From Oscillospiraceae bacterium (GTDB taxonomy: Bacteria; Bacillota; Clostridia; Oscillospirales; CAG-382), in NCBI GenBank assembly GCA_015064485.1, contig SVSD01000003.1, positions 1-64,000 on the forward strand: DNA of 64,000 nt, written 5' to 3'. The notes beneath the pieces are model-generated. The model saw nothing but the letters and a program-made list of their open reading frames with translations. It had not been told where the DNA came from and did not search any database. Below are positions 37,691-48,428 of the stretch, one piece after another; the stretch's first letter is position 1, and each line of letters opens with the position of its first letter. Both the position numbers and the translations under genes were made by a program.

Positions 37691-38920
37691 ATGAAAGCAC
37701 TTGTACTTTGCGGAGGAGTTCCGCAGATTGCCCTTATCAAAGAGCTGAAAAGCAGGGGGATTACTACTATTCTTGCCGATATGAACGACAAAGTTCCGGC
37801 AAAAGAATATGCGGATAAGTTTTACAAAGTTTCGGTTCTCGATATAGAGGCTGTTCGCAAGGTAGTGATCGACGAAAAAGTTGATTACCTCATCAGTGTT
37901 TGTGCAGACCAGGTACTTCAGGTCGTTGCACAGATCGCTGAAGAAGAGGGCCTTCCTTGGTACATAGATTATGAGACCGCCGAAAATGTTTCTAAAAAGT
38001 CTTATATGAAGAAGATTTTTTGGGAGAACGGTGTTCCTACAACAAAATATGTAATACTCGATAAGTTTGATGCGGACAAGATTTCACATCTTAATTACCC
38101 GATTATCGTAAAACCCGTCGATGCTTACAGCTCACGCGGCGTTTGTAAGGTTCAAAACATCGAACAACTCCGGGATGCTCTTGATAAGGCTATCGAAATC
38201 AGCCGCACAAAGACCGCTATCGTTGAAGAGTTTGCGGAAGGTGACGAAATAAGTGTCGATATATATGTTGAAGAGGGTAAGGCTCATGTTCTTTGTCTTA
38301 CCAACATATATAAAATCGGCGAAGACGGAAAGTTTATTATAAACAGAAGCCGGATCCCTGCGGATGTTTCGCCTGAAATCGCAGAAAAAATCGCTGATAC
38401 CGCACAAAAGATAGCCGACGCTTTCGGACTTAAAAATACGCCGATGCTTGTTCAGCTTATTTCGGACGGTGAAAAAATATCCGTAATCGAATTTTGTGCA
38501 CGGACAGGTGGCGGAATCAAATTTCAAATGATAAAGAGAGTGTCGGGGTTTGATGTAATTAAGGCGGTTGTGGATCTTACACTCGGCGAAAAACCTCATG
38601 TCGGAGAAATCAAAAAATCCGACAAGCTTATTCTTAATGAATTCGTATATACAAAAGCGGGTGAACTCAAATCTGTTGAAGGTTTTGAAGAACTTCTATC
38701 CGACGGAACTATTGCCGCTTATTCAGTATTTAAAGCCCCCGGAACAAAGTTTACGCAAATAAACAGCAGCGGTGACCGAGTTGCGTTTTTCAGCATAGAA
38801 GCAGACAGTGTTGATGAGATAAAGAAAAAGCATACAGCGGCAAATGAACGCATCCGTGCAATAAGTACAGACGGCCAAGACCTTATCCGCCATGACCTTA
38901 TTGCAAAATTCAATGCGTAA
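37691..38920 (+). CDS. ATP-grasp domain protein
   Basis: YPIIVKPVDAYSSRGVCKV, AIVEEFAEGDEISVDIYVEEGK, FCARTGGG. Confidence 0.85.
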   Translation: MKALVLCGGVPQIALIKELKSRGITTILADMNDKVPAKEYADKFYKVSVLDIEAVRKVVIDEKVDYLISVCADQVLQVVAQIAEEEGLPWYIDYETAENVSKKSYMKKIFWENGVPTTKYVILDKFDADKISHLNYPIIVKPVDAYSSRGVCKVQNIEQLRDALDKAIEISRTKTAIVEEFAEGDEISVDIYVEEGKAHVLCLTNIYKIGEDGKFIINRSRIPADVSPEIAEKIADTAQKIADAFGLKNTPMLVQLISDGEKISVIEFCARTGGGIKFQMIKRVSGFDVIKAVVDLTLGEKPHVGEIKKSDKLILNEFVYTKAGELKSVEGFEELLSDGTIAAYSVFKAPGTKFTQINSSGDRVAFFSIEADSVDEIKKKHTAANERIRAISTDGQDLIRHDLIAKFNA

Positions 38921-38932
38921 GGAATTAGAAGT

Positions 38933-40138
38933 ATGAAAGTATTATTCGTTTCAATAAGCCCGATAGCTGATGTTGGCGGACACAGCATTTCTCTTGATTT
39001 GCTCCGCGAATTCAAAAAGGGCGGACATGAAGTATATATCGTATGTGCTCTTGAACGCAAACAGAATATGGAAACATATTTGTCTGATGAAGCCGGCTGT
39101 AAGGTTTTGCGTGTTAAAATAGGTAATAACAAAAAAACGGGAGTTATAGAAAAGGGTATAACTACAGTTCTTCTTCCGTCAAGATACATAAAAGCTATAA
39201 AAAAATATTTTTCAGATATCAAATTTGACCTTGTACTTTATCCCACTCCTCCTGTAACCCATTACGCTACAGTAAAGTATATAAAAAAGCGTGATAATGC
39301 AAAAACTTATCTTGTCCTGAAAGATATATTTCCGCAGAATGCGGTTGATATCGGTATGATGACAAAACACGGTGTAAAGGGTATACTCTACAAGTATTTC
39401 CGAAGAAAAGAAAAAAAACTCTATGCTATCTCCGACAGAATCGGCTGTATGTCGCAGGCAAATGTGGATTATGTGCTTAAGCACAATCCCGAAGTTCCTG
39501 AAGACAAAGTTGAGATATGTCCGAACGCAATAGAGATCCAGAATGTTACAATAACAGAAGAGCAAAAGCTCGAAGTACGCCGAAAATACGGCATCCCGCT
39601 TGATAAAAAAGTGTTTGTCTACGGCGGAAATCTCGGAAGGCCCCAGGGAATACCGTTTATTATTGAATGTCTGAAAACACAGATAAACAATCCCGATGCA
39701 TATTTCCTTGTTGTGGGCGACGGTACAGAATACGGTAAGCTTGAGACATTCTTTAATTCTGTTAATGCTGAAAATATGAAGCTTATGAAGCGTCTTCCGA
39801 AAGAGGATTATGACCGTATGGTTGCCGCATGCGATGTCGGTATGATATTTCTTGACCACAGATTTACGATACCGAATTTTCCCAGCCGGTTACTTGCGTA
39901 TATGCAGGCAGAGCTTCCCGTTCTTGCCTCAACCGATCCCAATACAGACATCGGCAAGGTTATAGTTGACGGGGATTTTGGCTGGTGGTGTGAGAGTGAT
40001 GACATCCAAGCCTTTAAAAAATGTGTCGATGATGCATTAAAATCCGATCTTAAATCGGTAGGAAAAACAGGATTTAAATACCTTGAAGATCACTATACTT
40101 CAAAAAGTGCATATGAAACGATAATTTCAAAATTATAA
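38933..40138 (+). CDS. Glycosyltransferase family 4, WbuB-like
   Basis: DIFPQNAVDIGMM; KVFVYGGNLGRPQGIPFIIECL; SRLLAYMQAELPVLAS. Confidence 0.85.
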   Translation: MKVLFVSISPIADVGGHSISLDLLREFKKGGHEVYIVCALERKQNMETYLSDEAGCKVLRVKIGNNKKTGVIEKGITTVLLPSRYIKAIKKYFSDIKFDLVLYPTPPVTHYATVKYIKKRDNAKTYLVLKDIFPQNAVDIGMMTKHGVKGILYKYFRRKEKKLYAISDRIGCMSQANVDYVLKHNPEVPEDKVEICPNAIEIQNVTITEEQKLEVRRKYGIPLDKKVFVYGGNLGRPQGIPFIIECLKTQINNPDAYFLVVGDGTEYGKLETFFNSVNAENMKLMKRLPKEDYDRMVAACDVGMIFLDHRFTIPNFPSRLLAYMQAELPVLASTDPNTDIGKVIVDGDFGWWCESDDIQAFKKCVDDALKSDLKSVGKTGFKYLEDHYTSKSAYETIISKL

Positions 40139-40177
40139 TCCGGTTTTCTTTTAATAAACGAGGAGGTGTAAGATACT

Positions 40178-41233
40178 GTGAGAATTGTAGTAAACGATAT
40201 TGCCGCATCAAAAGGCGGTGCGCTTACTGTTTTAAAGGATTTTTACAACTGTGTCAGAAAAAATGATACGGAAAACGAATGGATATTCCTCCTCGGCGAT
40301 AACTTGCTTGAAGAAACAGATAATATTAAGATCATAACGCTTCCCGATATAAAAAACAGCCGTGTAAAAAAACTCGCGTTTGATTTTTTTGCGGGAAGGA
40401 GATTTATAAACAAACTGAACCCTGATGTGGTTTTTTCTCTACAGAATACAGCAGTTTTCGGTCTTAAGATCCCGCAGCTGATATATCTCCATCAGTCGAT
40501 ACCGTTTCAGACGATTAAGAAGTTTTCCTTTTTCAAAAGTTCTGAGCGCTCTATTGCAATAATTCAGCACCTTATCGGAAGAGTGATAAAGATGTCGGTG
40601 AAATCTTGCGATAAGGTTATTGTCCAGACCGAATGGATGAAAGAAGCGGTATGTAAAAAGTGCCGTGTTTCGCACGAAAAAATAGTCAGAATTCCGCCGA
40701 CTGTTGCTGATATATCGGGATATGATACAGAAAAACCGTTTAATAAAAATGCGTTTTTTTATCCCACGGCGCCGGCGATTTACAAGAACAACTCTGCAAT
40801 ATTCAAAGCGTGTGAGCTGCTTGACCGCAAGAAACTTGATTATGATGTAGTGCTTACACTTCCCGAAAGCTTTGGTAAAACGAATATCAGATGTGTGGGA
40901 AGAATGCCGTATGGAGAGGTTATCGAAAAATATGCACAAAGCACCCTGATCTTTCCGTCATACATCGAAACTTTCGGTTTTCCGATGGCGGAAGCAAGAA
41001 AGGTCGGAACTGTTGTTTTGGCATCAGACTGTCCTTTTTCGCGGGAAGTTCTTGAAGGTTATGAAAATTCGTATTTTTTTGATCCTTTTAAACCGGAAGA
41101 ACTTGCAGTCCTTATGGAGCGTGTTATTTCAGGCGATATAACAAAAAAGAATGTGCCTTCACAAACATGGGGTGAGTCGGACGGCTGGCTTCGTATTCTT
41201 GATGAAGTACTAAACTCAACACACAACTACTAA
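40178..41233 (+). CDS. Glycosyltransferase family 4
   Basis: GTG start; YLHQSIPF.., IFPSYIETFGFPMAEARKVGTVVLASDCPFSREVLEG. Confidence 0.85.
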   Translation: MRIVVNDIAASKGGALTVLKDFYNCVRKNDTENEWIFLLGDNLLEETDNIKIITLPDIKNSRVKKLAFDFFAGRRFINKLNPDVVFSLQNTAVFGLKIPQLIYLHQSIPFQTIKKFSFFKSSERSIAIIQHLIGRVIKMSVKSCDKVIVQTEWMKEAVCKKCRVSHEKIVRIPPTVADISGYDTEKPFNKNAFFYPTAPAIYKNNSAIFKACELLDRKKLDYDVVLTLPESFGKTNIRCVGRMPYGEVIEKYAQSTLIFPSYIETFGFPMAEARKVGTVVLASDCPFSREVLEGYENSYFFDPFKPEELAVLMERVISGDITKKNVPSQTWGESDGWLRILDEVLNSTHNY

Positions 41234-41254
41234 TACCCGAGGAGTTTTCCAAAA

Positions 41255-42418
41255 ATGCGTTCATCCAAGTATTTTACAGATAATGTGATTCTTGTTTTGT
41301 CAATATGCGTCGTATTATCTTTTCTTTGCCAGATTTTTAAATTCAAAACCCCTGTGAATATTATATATATAATATCTCTTTTGGGCGTAATGGCCTGCTA
41401 TGCATGGAGCGGATGTTTTAATATAATAACGCTTTCAATAACGGCGTTTGTCGGTGTTGCATCGATAATAAACGGCTTTATATTCAACGAGATGGACTAT
41501 TATACCCATGTGCTTATTACGCTTTGTATATTCATTTGTATTGAAGTAGGTTCGAATGTAAAGATATCGATAGGCACATTTAAAACTATTGCAAGAATGT
41601 TTTTGATAACTTCAATCATTCTGTTAATTGCCTATTATTTAGGCCCGCTTAAAAGGACTTATTTCGATTATACAATCGGCTCTATCAGTCTTAATTTTAA
41701 CAATCCAAACGCTGCAGGCTTGTGGCTTACCTGTATTTTTATATTGCTTTTGTATTCCTCATTTCTCTTTACGGGATACAAGCAAATACTTTATATCGGA
41801 GTAGCTCTTGCAATATTGCCGATAGTTGTTGCAACGCAATCCAGAAACTCGTTTTTGGCGTGTCTTTTCTTTATGGTCGGGGTGATTGCAACCAAGTTTT
41901 TTAAAATTAAAAAAGTGCCGAATTGGGTATTGGCAGTTCTTGCAGTGCTTCCTCTGATTGTCTTTTTTGTCTATATGTTTGTCATAATCGAAAATATTGA
42001 TTTCTGGGAAAATTTATTGAAGATAAACTCTATAGATAAGGGACTCGGAACAAGACGAAGTATTTGGCAAAAGGTTGTTGATGACGCAGGCAGATGCTTT
42101 TTCTTCGGGCAATACCCCGATTATTATAATTCTCAGATGCATAATTCTCTTTTGACGCTGTTTTGCCGTTTCGGTGCTCCGACAACTGCACTTGCCTGTG
42201 TTGCGATTTACAAGGCGTTAAAAAATCTTCAGGAAAATTCTTCGTTCTATGCAGCGCTCAGTCTTGGTGCCATATTCTTTACAGGTTGCTTCGAGGCTTC
42301 TGTTTTTGTCGGAATTGCGGGAATGTATCTTATGCTTCTTTTGATACCCGCGTGTGCATCTGTTGAAAATGTAGAACATTCTTACAATTTCTTTCCCCAC
42401 CGCAAAAAGAAGAAATAA
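41255..42418 (+). CDS. O-antigen polymerase/ligase-like membrane protein (Wzy)
   Basis: ~10 TM; Q-S-R-N-S motif ATQSRNSFLACLFF; LGTRRSIWQKV; MHNSLLTLFCRFG. Confidence 0.75.
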   Translation: MRSSKYFTDNVILVLSICVVLSFLCQIFKFKTPVNIIYIISLLGVMACYAWSGCFNIITLSITAFVGVASIINGFIFNEMDYYTHVLITLCIFICIEVGSNVKISIGTFKTIARMFLITSIILLIAYYLGPLKRTYFDYTIGSISLNFNNPNAAGLWLTCIFILLLYSSFLFTGYKQILYIGVALAILPIVVATQSRNSFLACLFFMVGVIATKFFKIKKVPNWVLAVLAVLPLIVFFVYMFVIIENIDFWENLLKINSIDKGLGTRRSIWQKVVDDAGRCFFFGQYPDYYNSQMHNSLLTLFCRFGAPTTALACVAIYKALKNLQENSSFYAALSLGAIFFTGCFEASVFVGIAGMYLMLLLIPACASVENVEHSYNFFPHRKKKK

Positions 42419-42449
42419 ATATATTTTACAACTATAGGAAGGTACAAGA

Positions 42450-43961
42450 ATGAAAAAAATTAGACTCGATCAATTGAAAATGGGTGCTGTGCTTTCCTAT
42501 TTTACAATGGCGTTTAATATAGTTGCGGGTCTTTTGTATACACCTTGGATGGTCGATAAGATCGGACAGGCGGATTACGGACTTTATACTCTTGCAAACT
42601 CGCTTATTGCAATATTTATGCTGGATTTCGGACTTGGTTCGGCGGTATCGAGGTATATCGCAAAATACCGTGCAGAAGGAAGAAACGATGCAATCAGCAA
42701 TATTATGGGCGTAATTTATAAGATGTATATCTTTATAGATATCGCTATCCTTGCAGTTCTTTTTGTTCTTTATTTCTTCCTCGGAATGATATATGTTGAA
42801 CTTACTCCCATAGAGCTTGAAAAATTCCGCACACTTTATATTATTGTTGCAATATATCAGATAATAGCCTTTCCTCTTGCGCCTCTTGACGGGATACTTA
42901 ATGCATACGAGAAGTTTACACAGCTTAAAGTCTGCAGTCTTTTGTACAGAGTACTTTCGGTCGTAACGGTAGTTTTCGTCTTGCTTTTCTCGTCTGATGT
43001 AAGGGTAGTAATTTTGGCTACGGTTCTTGCTCATCTGGCAACAATTTTTACAAAGTTTGCTTTAACAAAAAAATATGTTAATTTAAAGGTCAATTTCCGC
43101 GCGGGGGGAAGAAAACTTTATGCAAGTTTGTTTTCGTTTACTGCGTGGACGACAATCATCAGCATAATGCAGCGCTTTACGCACAGCTTTGCTCCGTCTG
43201 TTCTCGGTATAACCTCGGGAGCACTTGAAATCGGCTTATATTCTCCGGCGGTTCTTCTTGAGGGGTATTTCTATTCACTCGGAATGGCAGTAAACGGATT
43301 GTTCTTGCCGCGTGTTTCCAGATATATTGCAAACAAAGAAGAAGATAATATTTTAAAGCTGATGATAAAAGTCGGAAGATATCAGTCGGCAGTGCTCGGA
43401 CTTGCCTTTATCGGATTTGTTTGTGTCGGAAAGGAATTTATGACTTTATGGATGGGTCAGGAATATACAAAGTCCTACTATCTTGCAATTATAATCCTTT
43501 TCCCGACATTGATCTCGGCGACACAGCAGATTGCAAAGACGACCGTAATTGCAAAGAAGCTTATTAAATATCAGGCGATATGTATGATATTTACAGGTGT
43601 TATGGGTCTTGTAGCTTCATATCTTCTCTCGATAAAGATAGGTGCTGCAGGTGTTTGTATCGGTACTGCCATGACTTCTATTGTTAATATCACTTATATG
43701 AATTTTGTATATAAGAAAAAAGCAGGTATTAATGTATTTGAATTTTATAAAAAGTGCTATCTGCGGCTTATTCCCTGTTATGCAGTAATACTTTTGTTGG
43801 GGTTTGCGGCATCAAAGTTTATTCTATTATCAGGATGGCTCGGACTGGGAGTAAAAGCTTTGGCTGTAGGACTTATTTTTGCAGCAACGATGCTTATCGG
43901 ATATGCAACAAAAGAAGAGAAAAAACAATTAATCGGATTTGTAAAAAAGCTTTCTAAATAA
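42450..43961 (+). CDS. Oligosaccharide flippase (Wzx)
   Basis: 12-14 TM; TPWMVDKIGQADYGLYTLANSLIAIFMLDFGLGSAVSRYIAKY. Confidence 0.88.
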   Translation: MKKIRLDQLKMGAVLSYFTMAFNIVAGLLYTPWMVDKIGQADYGLYTLANSLIAIFMLDFGLGSAVSRYIAKYRAEGRNDAISNIMGVIYKMYIFIDIAILAVLFVLYFFLGMIYVELTPIELEKFRTLYIIVAIYQIIAFPLAPLDGILNAYEKFTQLKVCSLLYRVLSVVTVVFVLLFSSDVRVVILATVLAHLATIFTKFALTKKYVNLKVNFRAGGRKLYASLFSFTAWTTIISIMQRFTHSFAPSVLGITSGALEIGLYSPAVLLEGYFYSLGMAVNGLFLPRVSRYIANKEEDNILKLMIKVGRYQSAVLGLAFIGFVCVGKEFMTLWMGQEYTKSYYLAIIILFPTLISATQQIAKTTVIAKKLIKYQAICMIFTGVMGLVASYLLSIKIGAAGVCIGTAMTSIVNITYMNFVYKKKAGINVFEFYKKCYLRLIPCYAVILLLGFAASKFILLSGWLGLGVKALAVGLIFAATMLIGYATKEEKKQLIGFVKKLSK

Positions 43962-43973
43962 ACGGAGGTTAAA

Positions 43974-44996
43974 ATGGAAAAAAAGCCGTATTTAGTGGAT
44001 GTTCCGGTTCGTGTAAATGTCTGGATACGCCCCGAAGCTCAAAGAGAGCAATTTGAGGTTTTACGGAAAGCAAGACCTTCGACGATGTTTCTCATTTCTG
44101 ACGGCGGAAGAAACGATGCGGAATGGGAAGCAATACGAAAGAACCGTGCAATTTTTGAAAACGAAATAGACTGGGAATGTACTGTATATAAAATTTTTGA
44201 AGAAAAGAACAACGGTCTTTACACAATGAGCCGAAAAGCGGCGGATCTTGTATGGTCTACTGTTGACAGATGCATTTTTTTAGAAGACGATCACATAGTA
44301 TCGGTTTCTTATTTCAAATATGCGGCGGAGCTTTTGGAAAAATATAAAGACGATTTGAGAGTGGTTGCAATTTGCTGTATGAACCATGCTGAGGTATGGG
44401 AAAACACAACCTCTGACTATTTCTTTTCTGAGCGAGGACCTATCGGTGCACAGGCATTATGGAAACGGTCGTATATGAGCCGTGATTTTGAACTTGAATA
44501 CGGAAAAGACCCTTATGTTTTGAAGCTCTTAAATAAAAAACTAAAAAAAGACCCGGCTTTTGCAAAGACTGTGAATGGGTATGCATCAAACCCGATGTAC
44601 GGAAATCACATTCCCGGCGGCGAGTTTTTCAGCCGTCTTGCGGTATACAGTCAGAATCAGCTATACATTATCCCTAAATACAATATGATGTCAAATGTAG
44701 GCTGTACAGAGAATTCGGAACACGCTGCGGAATATAAGCTTCTTCCTCGGGGAATACGCCGGATTTTCAATATGAAAACATATGAATATGACTTTCCTCT
44801 AAAGCATCCTAAATATATGATAGCCGACGAGGAATATATGAATTTTGAAGATAAGGTTCTTTGCAGAAACAGACCCGTCCGTAAGTTTTTCAGAAGGGTA
44901 GAAGTAATATTTCTTTTTCTTCGCTACCGGGGAATCGGCGGTGTTTTAAAGAAGATAAAAAAGAAACTTCTTAAAAAGAAAAGAACAGAAACCTAA
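43974..44996 (+). CDS. Glycosyltransferase-like protein
   Basis: VWSTVDRCIFLEDDHIVSVSYFKYAAELLEKYKDDLRVVAI (GT-A-like EDD motif). Confidence 0.65.
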   Translation: MEKKPYLVDVPVRVNVWIRPEAQREQFEVLRKARPSTMFLISDGGRNDAEWEAIRKNRAIFENEIDWECTVYKIFEEKNNGLYTMSRKAADLVWSTVDRCIFLEDDHIVSVSYFKYAAELLEKYKDDLRVVAICCMNHAEVWENTTSDYFFSERGPIGAQALWKRSYMSRDFELEYGKDPYVLKLLNKKLKKDPAFAKTVNGYASNPMYGNHIPGGEFFSRLAVYSQNQLYIIPKYNMMSNVGCTENSEHAAEYKLLPRGIRRIFNMKTYEYDFPLKHPKYMIADEEYMNFEDKVLCRNRPVRKFFRRVEVIFLFLRYRGIGGVLKKIKKKLLKKKRTET

Positions 44997-45046
44997 ACTG
45001 TTTCGGACTTGTTAATCGAAAGAATATGATATAGGAGATTATAATC

Positions 45047-46078
45047 ATGAGCTTTTTCAAAGACAAAACATTACTTATCACCGGCGGTACCGGTTCCTTC
45101 GGAAATGCAGTATTAAACCGTTTTTTGAAAACTGACATCGGAGAAATCCGTATTTTCTCACGCGATGAGAAAAAACAGGACGATATGCGTCACGAATTTC
45201 AGGCAAAGATGCCTGATGTTGCAGAAAAAATCAAGTTTTTTATCGGCGATGTGAGAGATATATCGAGCGTTGCAAATGCTATGCACGGTGTTGATTACAT
45301 TTTCCATGCCGCGGCGCTCAAACAGGTTCCTTCCTGCGAATTTTTCCCGATGGAAGCGGTACGCACAAATGTAATCGGCACAGACAATGTCCTTACTGCG
45401 GCTATAAATGAAGGAGTAAAATCCGTTATATGCCTTTCAACAGATAAGGCGGCATATCCTGTGAATGCAATGGGAATAACAAAAGCTCTTGAAGAACGCG
45501 TTGCCGTTGCGAAGGCAAGAAATACAGATACAACAAAAATCTGTTGTACCCGTTACGGAAATGTTATGTGTTCACGCGGATCGGTTATTCCGCTTTGGAT
45601 CGATCAGATCCGTGCAGGAAACCCGATAACAATAACCGAACCTTCTATGACAAGATTCATTATGAGTCTTGATGAGGCGGTTGACCTTGTTCTTTTTGCT
45701 TTTGAACACGGTGTGAACGGCGATATTCTTGTTCAGAAAGCACCCGCCTGCACAATCGAAACTCTTGCAAAGGCGGTAACCGAGCTCTTTAATCCCGAAA
45801 CAGAAATAAAGGTGATCGGTATCCGTCACGGTGAAAAGCTTTACGAAACTCTTCTTACAAACGAAGAATGTCTTGAGGCGATTGATATGGGTAAATTCTA
45901 CCGTGTTCCCTGCGACAAGCGCGACTTAAATTATGATAAGTATTTCAACAAGGGCGATAAACGCCGCAACACATTTACAGAATTCAACTCTAACAACACA
46001 GAGCTTCTTTCTGTTGAAGAAGTTAAAGAAAAGCTTTTGTCCCTTGAGTATATCAGGGGTGAACTCGCAAAAGGTTAA
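45047..46078 (+). CDS. capE: UDP-N-acetylglucosamine 4,6-dehydratase/5-epimerase, CapE/WbjB-like
   Basis: LLITGGTGSFGNAVL..SRDEKKQDDMR..ALKQVPSCEFFPMEAVRTNVIGT..STDKAAYPVNAMGITKALEE. Confidence 0.85.
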   Translation: MSFFKDKTLLITGGTGSFGNAVLNRFLKTDIGEIRIFSRDEKKQDDMRHEFQAKMPDVAEKIKFFIGDVRDISSVANAMHGVDYIFHAAALKQVPSCEFFPMEAVRTNVIGTDNVLTAAINEGVKSVICLSTDKAAYPVNAMGITKALEERVAVAKARNTDTTKICCTRYGNVMCSRGSVIPLWIDQIRAGNPITITEPSMTRFIMSLDEAVDLVLFAFEHGVNGDILVQKAPACTIETLAKAVTELFNPETEIKVIGIRHGEKLYETLLTNEECLEAIDMGKFYRVPCDKRDLNYDKYFNKGDKRRNTFTEFNSNNTELLSVEEVKEKLLSLEYIRGELAKG

Positions 46079-46089
46079 TTACAATCGGT

Positions 46090-47271
46090 ATGGATATACA
46101 AAAAATCGGAGTCATATCGCTCATTAAAGCGGCTGTGACAGGAGAAAAGACGCAAATTCCGGATGGGTTTGATATTGAACTTGCCCTTGATACGGCAAAA
46201 AAACACCAGATCACAAGTATGCTATATTACGGTGCGGAAATCTGCGGCTTTGACAAAAATGCCCCTGTTATGAAAAAGCTCTTTTTTGATCTGTGTAAAT
46301 GTATCGCAGTCAGTGAAAGACAAAAATTTGAAGTCGGAAGTGTATGCAAAGCCTTTAGCGAAAATGGTATTGACCATATGCCGCTTAAGGGAACTCTTCT
46401 TCGGGAGATGTATCCCCGCCAAGAAATGCGTCTTATGAGCGATGCGGATATACTTATAAAAACAGAACAATATGAAAACATTCGGCCGATAATGACCGAA
46501 CTTGGCTTTTCCGAAAGCGTTGAGAGTAATCATGAGTACATATGGAAAAAAGACGGAATAGTTATTGAACTTCATAAACGCCTTATTCCGTCCTATAACA
46601 AGGATTATTATTCGTATTACGGAGACGGCTGGAAGCTGGCAATACCGTCTGAAACAATACCCCGCAGATATGAAATGTCGGATGAGGATCAGATGATATA
46701 TCTGTTTACCCATTTTGCAAAGCATTATAGAGGCGGCGGAATCGGTCTCAGACATATTACAGACCTATATGTTTACCGTAAATATGTAAGAACTTTGGAT
46801 GAAGATTATATTCGAAAAGAATTGAAAAAACTCAAAATATATGAGTTTTATAAGAATATAAACGATACAATAAATGTCTGGTTTGACGGTGCTTTTGCCA
46901 ATGAAAAAACAGACATTATAACTGATGTGATTTTTTCAAGCGGTGTGTACGGAGCGGATTCGCAAAGAAGGATCGCAGAAACCGTAACGCTTGAAAAAAA
47001 CGATTCTATTATAAAGAATGCAAAATATCAGCGAATCATCCGGTTGATTTTTCCGAGCCTTGATAATATGAAGCTGCACTATAAAGTTTTGATAAAAGCT
47101 CCGTTTTTGCTTCCCGTAACATGGGTAATAAGACTTTTTAAAATTTTATTCTTTAAAGGGGAAAAAGCGAAGCGGTACTATAGTGATATGAAAAAAATAT
47201 CATCGCAGGATATCAATGATTATAAGCGGGGACTTGATTCGGTGGGTCTTCATTTTGATTTTGAGGAGTAA
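46090..47271 (+). CDS. Nucleotidyltransferase family protein (NTP_transf_5-like)
   Basis: MPLKGTLLREMYPRQEMRLMSDADILIK ... IVIELHKRLIP. Confidence 0.75.
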   Translation: MDIQKIGVISLIKAAVTGEKTQIPDGFDIELALDTAKKHQITSMLYYGAEICGFDKNAPVMKKLFFDLCKCIAVSERQKFEVGSVCKAFSENGIDHMPLKGTLLREMYPRQEMRLMSDADILIKTEQYENIRPIMTELGFSESVESNHEYIWKKDGIVIELHKRLIPSYNKDYYSYYGDGWKLAIPSETIPRRYEMSDEDQMIYLFTHFAKHYRGGGIGLRHITDLYVYRKYVRTLDEDYIRKELKKLKIYEFYKNINDTINVWFDGAFANEKTDIITDVIFSSGVYGADSQRRIAETVTLEKNDSIIKNAKYQRIIRLIFPSLDNMKLHYKVLIKAPFLLPVTWVIRLFKILFFKGEKAKRYYSDMKKISSQDINDYKRGLDSVGLHFDFEE

Positions 47272-47276
47272 TTTCC

Positions 47277-48428
47277 ATGAATATACTTGTAACAGGCGCT
47301 GCCGGGTTTGTCGGCAAAAATCTTTGTGCCGCACTTAAAAATATCCGTGACGGGAAAGACAGAACTCATCCGGAAATTGTTTTGGACGAGCTTTATCTTT
47401 ACGATATGGACTCTCCGCAAGAGCTTCTTGACACAGCTTGCGAAAATGCGGATTTTGTCTTTCATCTTGCAGGCGTAAACCGCCCCCGGAATACGGAAGA
47501 ATTTATGGAAGGAAATTTCGGTTTCACAAACATTCTTCTTGATACTCTTAAAAAGCACGGTAATACTTGCCCTGTTATGATATCCTCTTCAATTCAGGCG
47601 GCTTTGGACAACCCTTACGGAAATTCCAAAAGGGCGGGGGAAGAGCTTGTTTTCTCATACGGAAAACAAACCGGTGCAAAGGTTTTGGTTTACCGTTTCC
47701 CGAATGTGTTCGGCAAATGGTGCAGACCGAATTATAACAGTGCGGTTGCAACTTTTTGCCATAATGTTGCACGGGATCTCCCCATTCGGGTAAATGACAG
47801 AAGCGTTAATATGACTCTTGTCTATATTGATGATGTTGTTGACGAGCTTATAAATGCGCTTAAAGGCGAAGAAACAAATGACGGCGTTTTTTGCAAAGTG
47901 CCTGTCGAACACAAAATAACACTTGGCAAGATAGTTGACCTTATTTATACATTCAAAAATCAGCCTGAAAGTCTTGTGATGCCCGAAATTGCGAGCGGAA
48001 GCTTTGAAAAGAAGCTTTATTCCACATATCTTTCTTATTTGCCGGAGGATAAAGTAAGCTTTCCTCTAAAAATGAATGTCGATGCAAGAGGAAGCTTTAC
48101 AGAACTTCTGAAAACCGAAAAGTGCGGTCAGTTTTCTGTTAATATTTCTAAACCCGGTATAACAAAAGGCCAGCATTGGCATCATTCGAAATGGGAGTTC
48201 TTTATAGTCGTTTCAGGTAAGGCTCTTATTCAGCAAAGAAAGATAGATACGGATGAAGTGTTGGAATTTAAAGTTTCGGGGGATAAGATCGAGGCGGTCC
48301 ATATGCTTCCCGGCTATACTCACAATATAATAAATCTTTCCGAAACAGAAGACCTTGTAACGGTGATGTGGGCAAATGAACAGTTTGATCCCGAGCACCC
48401 CGATACTTTTTTTGAGGTGGTAAAATGA
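47277..48428 (+). CDS. capF: CapF/WbjC-like NAD-dependent reductase with C-terminal cupin
   Basis: ILVTGAAGFVGKNL..; HLAGVNRP; cupin KPGITKGQHWHHSKWEFFIVVSGKALIQ. Confidence 0.88.
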   Translation: MNILVTGAAGFVGKNLCAALKNIRDGKDRTHPEIVLDELYLYDMDSPQELLDTACENADFVFHLAGVNRPRNTEEFMEGNFGFTNILLDTLKKHGNTCPVMISSSIQAALDNPYGNSKRAGEELVFSYGKQTGAKVLVYRFPNVFGKWCRPNYNSAVATFCHNVARDLPIRVNDRSVNMTLVYIDDVVDELINALKGEETNDGVFCKVPVEHKITLGKIVDLIYTFKNQPESLVMPEIASGSFEKKLYSTYLSYLPEDKVSFPLKMNVDARGSFTELLKTEKCGQFSVNISKPGITKGQHWHHSKWEFFIVVSGKALIQQRKIDTDEVLEFKVSGDKIEAVHMLPGYTHNIINLSETEDLVTVMWANEQFDPEHPDTFFEVVK

